From Ruminococcaceae bacterium UBA6857 (GTDB lineage: Bacteria; Bacillota; Clostridia; Oscillospirales; Acutalibacteraceae), in NCBI GenBank assembly GCA_002451715.1, contig DKDD01000081.1, positions 17,021-27,193 of the forward strand: a DNA stretch of 10,173 nucleotides, given 5' to 3'. Positions 6,556-10,173 of this stretch are shown here, piece by piece; position 1 is the stretch's first letter, and each line of letters starts with the position of its first letter. The notes below the pieces were generated by a model. That model was given only the letters and a program-made list of their open reading frames with translations. It was not told the origin of the DNA and ran no database searches. Position numbers and translations under genes: made by a program.

Positions 6556-6637
6556 GTGAAATAAATCCTTGCGGATTCGTGAAATTCGCCTGACGGCGAG
6601 TGAATTTGCCTGCGGCAGTGAAATGTCTGCGGACATG
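6556..6637 (+). repeat. Array of four mini-hairpins joined by a GTGAAAT linker
   Basis: Four short inverted repeats follow one another: AATCC/GGATT (6564-6568, 6573-6577), TCGCC/GGCGA (6586-6590, 6595-6599), TGCC/GGCA (6607-6610, 6614-6617) and ATGTC/GACAT (6623-6627, 6632-6636). Each is preceded by the same linker, GTGAAAT at 6556, 6579 and 6618 and GTGAATT at 6600. The unit spacing is 23, 21 and 18 bases. The loops are similar (TTGC, TGAC, TGC, TGCG), while the stem sequences differ and covary, so structure and linker are conserved rather than sequence. It is not protein-coding in any convincing frame. I recall similar hairpin strings in gut Clostridia but cannot name a family or function. 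Confidence 0.75.
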
Positions 6638-6710
6638 AGAGGATTTTTCCATTGACCTATTGAATGCTTTGATCAGCATATTAAATGTAATACTGAAAAG
6701 AGGTAAAAAC

Positions 6711-7055
6711 ATGTGGACAGAAAGATTGAACAATATAAATAATTTTGATGAAGCCGCCAATTATATTCACTCCCAAGACTGTTTTCATGACTATAGACTT
6801 GGAAATGTCGAAATATGCAAAAATGCAATAAGAGTAACGATTGAGGAGGATGCAAAAACCATAGACAATTTCGCTGCTCATATTTGGAACTTTTATTTTA
6901 CCGAAATCTCCGAATTAAAGTTCTCAATGGATTGCGTTATTCCACCTTATATATCAGAAGTAGAAATTGAAAATCATTCTGTTATGATTGGCTTGACCAA
7001 TGGATATATTTCTTTCACTGCTTTTGAAATATCTTTGGGCATTCCGGAATTATAA
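6711..7055 (+). CDS. Hypothetical protein, 114 residues
   Basis: I do not recognise this protein with confidence. It starts at the ATG at 6711, with AGAGGT (6699-6704) six bases upstream. It is an acidic, soluble-looking protein with alternating hydrophobic stretches that suggest mostly beta strands: LGNVEICKNAIRVTIEE, EISELKFSMDCV, HSVMIGLTNGYISFTAFEISL. It has no signal peptide or membrane helix. The N-terminal FHDYRLGNVEI segment, a His-Asp pair leading into a strand, faintly recalls small immunity-type proteins of the Imm50 kind, but this is only an impression. Base composition is visibly more AT-rich than the neighbouring genes, consistent with acquisition. It lies just downstream of the hairpin array, and no toxin partner is adjacent. 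Confidence 0.68.
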   Translation: MWTERLNNINNFDEAANYIHSQDCFHDYRLGNVEICKNAIRVTIEEDAKTIDNFAAHIWNFYFTEISELKFSMDCVIPPYISEVEIENHSVMIGLTNGYISFTAFEISLGIPEL

Positions 7056-7166
7056 TTTTATATATTTTACTCACATTTTTTAGATTTATATTTTCGTGTC
7101 TTTCTATGAAAACAATATACAACATTTAATATAACAACTTGAAATTGTATCCGTTTAGCTTTCCCC

Positions 7167-7196
7167 TTGACCTATGTGATATCTTTATGATAAACT
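7167..7196 (+). promoter_or_regulatory. Putative promoter of the GNAT/SAP gene group
   Basis: A -35 TTGACC (7167-7172) is followed by 18 bases and a weak -10 TAAACT (7191-7196) preceded by TGA, an extended -10. It lies about 40 bases before the ATG at 7237. The rest of the 181-base gap after the hypothetical gene (7056-7236) is AT-rich, and I see no terminator or other feature in it. Confidence 0.5.
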
Positions 7197-7236
7197 CAGT
7201 CTATCAAAACCGCGTTTGAGAAAGGCAGTGAAAATA

Positions 7237-7788
7237 ATGAAGCACACCGGGACGCAAAGACTTGAAACCGACAGATTAGTCTTAAGGCGATTCAAAAGAG
7301 AGGATGCCGAAGCGATGTACAAAAATTGGGCGTCGGACAGCGAAGTCACAAAATTTTTGATGTGGTCGCCGCACGAAAGTCCGAAAATGAGCCTTGGCAT
7401 AACAGAAGACTGGATAGAGCATTATTCCGACAACAGCTATTATCAGTGGGCAATCATTTTGAAAGAAAACGGCGATGAACCTATCGGCAGCATTTCCGTG
7501 GTATCTATGAAAGAAGAAATCTCGTCGGTACATATCGGTTATTGCATTGGAAAAAAGTGGTGGCACAAGGGTATCACTTCGGAAGCTCTCAAGGCGGTTA
7601 TGGATTATCTGTTTGATGTTGTCGGCGCGAATCGTATCGAGTCAAGGCACGACCCGAGAAATCCGAATTCCGGCAAAGTAATGCAAAAATGCGGTATGAA
7701 ATATGAGGGTACTTTGCGAAGCTCCGATTGGAACAATCAGGGAATTTGCGACGCGTGCTATTATGCGCTGCTGAAATCAGAAAGGTGA
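7237..7788 (+). CDS. GNAT N-acetyltransferase, RimJ/RimL-like
   Basis: This 183-residue cytoplasmic protein belongs to the GNAT superfamily (Acetyltransf_3 type), which moves acetyl from acetyl-CoA to an amino group of a protein, peptide, or small molecule. It begins with the typical RLETDRLVLRRFKREDAEAMY (8-28). The acetyl-CoA-binding strand and loop are IGYCIGKKWWHKGITSEAL (100-118), with the Lys-Gly turn replacing the classical GxG. The C-terminal motif NPNSGKVMQKCGMKYEG (142-158) is the standard GNAT motif B. The substrate is unknown. I chose the ATG at 7237, with AAGG about 12 bases upstream; in-frame TTG 7216 and GTG 7228 are alternatives but have poor spacing. It is 38 bases before a second GNAT gene, probably in the same transcript. 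The two are different subfamilies, not a recent duplication. Confidence 0.9.
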   Translation: MKHTGTQRLETDRLVLRRFKREDAEAMYKNWASDSEVTKFLMWSPHESPKMSLGITEDWIEHYSDNSYYQWAIILKENGDEPIGSISVVSMKEEISSVHIGYCIGKKWWHKGITSEALKAVMDYLFDVVGANRIESRHDPRNPNSGKVMQKCGMKYEGTLRSSDWNNQGICDACYYALLKSER

Positions 7789-7826
7789 ATACGTTGTCAT
7801 AAATTAACTTTTCGGAGGTAACACCA

Positions 7827-8372
7827 ATGATATACAATAAAACAATTACACTCAAAAACGGCATGGAGTGCCGATTAAGAAACGGAACGGAAAACGACGG
7901 ACAGGCGGTGCTTGACGTTTTCAATCTGACTCACGGAGAAACCGATTATCTTCTTTCCTATCCGGATGAAAACTCTTTCACTGCCGAGCAGGAGTCTCAA
8001 TTTTTAAAAGAAAAAACCGAAAGCAAAAACGAAATCGAAATAGTGGCCGAAGTCAACGGTAAAATTGCCGGTTCTGCAGAAATTAACGCAATCGGTTCAA
8101 GCTGCAAAGTACGCCACCGCGCCGAGTTCGGTATCAATATTGCAAAAGAGTTTTGGGGAATGGGAATCGGTCGTGCGCTGACGGAAGCGTGTATCGAATG
8201 TGCAAAAAGCGCGGGCTACACTCAGCTTGAACTTGACGTTGTTGCCGACAACGACAGAGCTGTTGAGATGTATAAAAAATTCGGTTTTGTTGAATTCGGC
8301 AGAAATCCCAAAGGCTTTAACTCACGAATATCGGGCTTTCAGGAACTTGTTTATATGAGACTGGAACTGTGA
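7827..8372 (+). CDS. GNAT N-acetyltransferase
   Basis: This 181-residue soluble GNAT-superfamily protein is of the Acetyltransf_1 type. The acetyl-CoA pyrophosphate loop is textbook: EFWGMGIGRALTEACIE (108-124), with the R/Q-x-x-G-x-G/A pattern realised as GMGIGRAL. Motif B is NDRAVEMYKKFGFVEFG (142-158). The strand EIVAEVNGKIAGSAEIN (71-87) is the usual central sheet entry. The acceptor substrate cannot be inferred. The ATG is preceded by GGAGGT (7814-7819) seven bases upstream, a strong site that fixes the start. It follows the first GNAT gene by 38 bases with no terminator between, and precedes the SAP-domain gene by 53 bases, so the three are likely co-transcribed. A TATAAT at about 8379 in the second gap has no matching -35, so I do not call an internal promoter. 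Confidence 0.92.
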   Translation: MIYNKTITLKNGMECRLRNGTENDGQAVLDVFNLTHGETDYLLSYPDENSFTAEQESQFLKEKTESKNEIEIVAEVNGKIAGSAEINAIGSSCKVRHRAEFGINIAKEFWGMGIGRALTEACIECAKSAGYTQLELDVVADNDRAVEMYKKFGFVEFGRNPKGFNSRISGFQELVYMRLEL

Positions 8373-8425
8373 CGTGTATATAATCGCATATCAAAAAATA
8401 ATCTTAATTTGTCGGAGAAAACCAT

Positions 8426-8998
8426 ATGAATGAAAGACCGAATTTAAGCAAAGATTTGGACGAAAAAACTTTTCGCAGTTATTATTATCTTAAAGAGGAA
8501 CTTATTTGTTTTTGCAGAGAAAACAACTTGCCGGTCTCGGGCGGGAAACCGGAACTTACCGACAGAATCGCTCGCTTTCTTGCCACGGGAGAGATTGCAA
8601 AAGCTTCGGTCAAAAGAAAAAAGGCAATCACCGTCGGTTCGATTACCGAAAACACAACAATAGAACCCGACATTGTTTTTTCCGAAAAACACAGAGCTTT
8701 CTTCAAAGAAAAAATCGGCAAAAACTTTTCATTTAATGTCATGTTTCAAAATTGGCTGAAAGCCAATGCCGGAAAGACTTATTCCGATGCGATAAATGCA
8801 TATTATCGCCTTCTTGAAGAAAAGAAAAAGAGCAAAACAGCAATCGGAAAACAATTTGAGTACAACACATACATCCGCGATTTTTTTGAAGACAACCGCG
8901 GAAAAAATCTGCAAGACGCTATTATATGTTGGAAATATAAAAAAAGTTTGCCCGGACACAACCGTTACGAACGGTCGGATCTTGACGCGCTCGGCTGA
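8426..8998 (+). CDS. SAP-domain protein with duplicated C-terminal motif (DUF6434-like)
   Basis: This 190-residue, basic, soluble protein has an N-terminal SAP-type helix-extended-loop-helix at about 15-55. It includes YYLKEELICFCRENNLPVSG (20-39), the Gly-Gly-Lys turn, then LTDRIARFL. SAP motifs generally bind DNA or RNA. I recall a family of small clostridial and other Firmicute proteins with this SAP plus a DUF6434 domain; the DUF number is from memory. Residues 101-127 and 144-170 are an internal repeat at an offset of 43: F-x-(F/Y)-N near the start, then N-x-G-K and D-A-I. The linker between SAP and repeats (60-80) is basic and Thr-rich. The start at 8426 has GGAG (8414-8417) eight bases upstream. 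It is the last gene of the plus-strand group and is followed by the terminator at 9041. The cellular role is unknown. Confidence 0.82.
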   Translation: MNERPNLSKDLDEKTFRSYYYLKEELICFCRENNLPVSGGKPELTDRIARFLATGEIAKASVKRKKAITVGSITENTTIEPDIVFSEKHRAFFKEKIGKNFSFNVMFQNWLKANAGKTYSDAINAYYRLLEEKKKSKTAIGKQFEYNTYIRDFFEDNRGKNLQDAIICWKYKKSLPGHNRYERSDLDALG

Positions 8999-9040
8999 TT
9001 GACTCCTTTTACCGTTCATGTGCTCAACCGCACAGCAAAC

Positions 9041-9078
9041 AACAACGCCCTCCGCTCTTTCGAACGGAGGGTGTTGTT
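9041..9078. terminator. Bidirectional rho-independent terminator between convergent genes
   Basis: AACAACGCCCTCCG (9041-9054) pairs with CGGAGGGTGTTGTT (9065-9078), 14 bp with one G-T wobble, around a ten-base loop. On the plus strand the stem ends in TTGTTTT, ending the SAP-gene transcript. On the minus strand it lies about 20 bases after the P-type ATPase stop and ends in a GTTGTTGTTT tract. Confidence 0.82.
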
Positions 9079-9097
9079 TTATTCAGCCAAAAAGTTT

Positions 9098-10173
9098 TTA
9101 GGCTTTCTTTGCTTTTCTCTTCATCGAAGCTCTTCTGATTGCCTTTCCGAGTTCGAAAACAGGAATCGTTGAAAGAGCAAGAGCGCAGGAAATTGCAAGT
9201 TCGGTTGTGCTGAATGTGCCCGGTTCAATTCCGAATACAGTGCAAAGACCCGGAATATAAACAGCCGCAAGAGTGAGAGCGGTTGTTACAACAAACGCAC
9301 CGATAAGCCACCAGTTCATCTTCTTGAACATGTTTTTTGAGAAGATTGAACCGAGACGCGAACGCATGTTGATTGCGCACATCATTTCAGAGAAGTTAAC
9401 GGTGAGGAATGCCATTGCCATTGCGTTTACGCACGGCTCACCGTTGAAGAAGCCTGCAAAGCTGTGTGCAACGCCGCCGGCCGGCTCAAGCCAATAACCG
9501 ATTACATAAGCCGCGATTTCGATAATTGCAAGATAAATGCCCTGCCAAACCATGTCAACACCTGCGCCGCCGGAGAAGATTCCGTCGGTGGTTGAACGGG
9601 GCTTTCTTCTCATGATGTCGCCTTCGGCTTTTTCCATACCGAGTGCAAGACCCGGAAGCGAGTCGGTAACCATGTTGATCCAAAGAAGGTGAACGGGCGA
9701 AAGAATTGTGAAGTGAAGAATCGAAGCAACAAACATGATGATAACTTCACTGAGGTTTGTTGAAAGCTGGAACTGAAGAACCTTAAGAACGTTGTCATAG
9801 ATCTTTCTGCCCTCTTCAACGGCATTGACAATCGTTGCAAAGTTATCGTCGGCAAGAACCATGTCCGAAGTACCCTTTGTAACGTCGGTACCTGTGATAC
9901 CCATTCCGATTCCGATGTCGGCAGCCTTGATTGACGGAGCATCGTTAACACCGTCGCCGGTCATTGCGGTAACCATGCCTCTTGCTTTCCAAGCCTTAAC
10001 AATTCTCGTCTTATGTTCGGGCTGAACGCGAGCATATACGGAATACTTTGTGACTTCTTCTTTAAGCTCTTCATCGCTAAACTTATCAAGTTCTGCGCCC
10101 ATAATAGCCTGCGAAGCGTCGGTGATGATTCCAAGCTCTCTACCGATTGCAACGGCGGTATCCTTATGGTCGC
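9098..10173 (-). CDS. Calcium-translocating P-type ATPase, C-terminal part (5' end past right edge)
   Basis: This is the last 357 or so residues of a type II (SERCA/PMCA-like) P-type ATPase, a membrane pump that uses ATP to export cations, most likely calcium. The visible part starts in the P domain with GDHKDTAVAIGRELGI, then the hinge TGDGVNDAPS that ends the phosphorylation domain, followed by membrane helices M5-M10. Residues known to bind calcium in SERCA appear conserved: Asn and Glu in M5 (STNLSEVIIMF), Asn, Thr, Asp in M6 (WINMVTDSLPGLALG), and a Glu in M8 (NFSEMMCAIN). This supports calcium, possibly at two sites, though Na or Mn transport cannot be excluded. The C-terminus is short and basic (RRASMKRKAKKA), with no regulatory extension. 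An internal ATG at 10102 is not the start, because the reading frame continues with family sequence to the edge. The phosphorylated Asp and ATP site lie outside the window. Confidence 0.93.
   Translation of the reverse strand, partial: DHKDTAVAIGRELGIITDASQAIMGAELDKFSDEELKEEVTKYSVYARVQPEHKTRIVKAWKARGMVTAMTGDGVNDAPSIKAADIGIGMGITGTDVTKGTSDMVLADDNFATIVNAVEEGRKIYDNVLKVLQFQLSTNLSEVIIMFVASILHFTILSPVHLLWINMVTDSLPGLALGMEKAEGDIMRRKPRSTTDGIFSGGAGVDMVWQGIYLAIIEIAAYVIGYWLEPAGGVAHSFAGFFNGEPCVNAMAMAFLTVNFSEMMCAINMRSRLGSIFSKNMFKKMNWWLIGAFVVTTALTLAAVYIPGLCTVFGIEPGTFSTTELAISCALALSTIPVFELGKAIRRASMKRKAKKA

Noticed and set aside
6556..6637. CRISPR array reading of the GTGAAAT repeats
   Set aside because: The repeat is only seven bases, units are 18-23 bases, the intervening sequences are self-complementary hairpins rather than unique spacers, and no cas gene is present.
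6458..6760. 100-residue minus-strand open frame
   Set aside because: It runs antisense through the second tRNA-Ser, its terminator and the hairpin array, lacks a ribosome binding site and resembles no protein.
7237..8372. GNAT pair as a toxin-antitoxin system (TacAT-like)
   Set aside because: Neither neighbour is a ribbon-helix-helix or similar antitoxin, both proteins are of ordinary GNAT length, and their sequences fit RimJ/L-like and general acetyltransferases.
8375..8425. Internal promoter at TATAAT near 8379 before the SAP gene
   Set aside because: The hexamer is perfect but no acceptable -35 lies 15-19 bases upstream and there is no TGn extension, so read-through from the GNAT genes is the simpler reading.
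6423..9000. Attachment-site duplication of the tRNA-Ser(GCU) 3' end
   Set aside because: I looked by eye for a second copy of the terminal CTCCTCTTCTCCGCCA-like sequence downstream and saw none within the window.

Overview
The window looks like a chromosomal segment of a moderately low-GC Gram-positive anaerobe, probably a gut-type member of class Clostridia (Oscillospiraceae/Ruminococcaceae-like). The evidence is the V-type (not F-type) ATPase operon, strong AGGAGG-type ribosome binding sites, extended -10 promoters, tRNA genes with encoded CCA, and a membrane-anchored PrsA-like foldase with Ser/Thr-rich tracts. The taxon is an inference; no marker here fixes a genus.

Layout. Positions 1-1772 (minus) hold the promoter-proximal end of a V-type ATPase operon: a small coiled-coil stalk subunit, subunit C, and the start of subunit I, which runs off the left edge. 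A divergent intergenic region (1773-2007) carries a promoter on each strand. Positions 2008-3060 (plus) encode an FkbM-family methyltransferase. A strong hairpin (3127-3162) separates it from the convergent minus-strand gene for a membrane-anchored parvulin-type peptidyl-prolyl isomerase (3172-5031). Upstream of that, also on minus, is an alpha/beta hydrolase of the monoglyceride lipase/lysophospholipase type (5195-6136) with its own promoter. Positions 6255-6554 are a complete tRNA unit: promoter, tRNA-Ser(UGA), tRNA-Ser(GCU), terminator.

Immediately after the tRNA terminator is an array of four mini-hairpins joined by a repeated GTGAAAT linker (6556-6637). It is followed by a plus-strand set of small accessory-type genes: an unrecognised 114-residue protein, two GNAT acetyltransferases and a SAP-domain protein. 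A hairpin terminator (9041-9078) closes this block and also faces the convergent C-terminal part of a calcium-type P-type ATPase (9098 to the right edge).

How it fits together. Most of the window is housekeeping: ion transport at both ends, extracytoplasmic protein folding, a lipase-like enzyme and serine tRNAs. The part least explained by known function is 6555-9000. There a structured repeat array sits directly beside tRNA genes and small accessory genes, a typical setting for gene gain. No integrase, transposase, CRISPR array or phage gene is visible. I found no clear multi-gene novel system. The best leads are the hairpin array, the orphan 114-residue protein, the internal repeat in the SAP protein, and the degenerate plus catalytic parvulin pair with a low-complexity insertion in the foldase.
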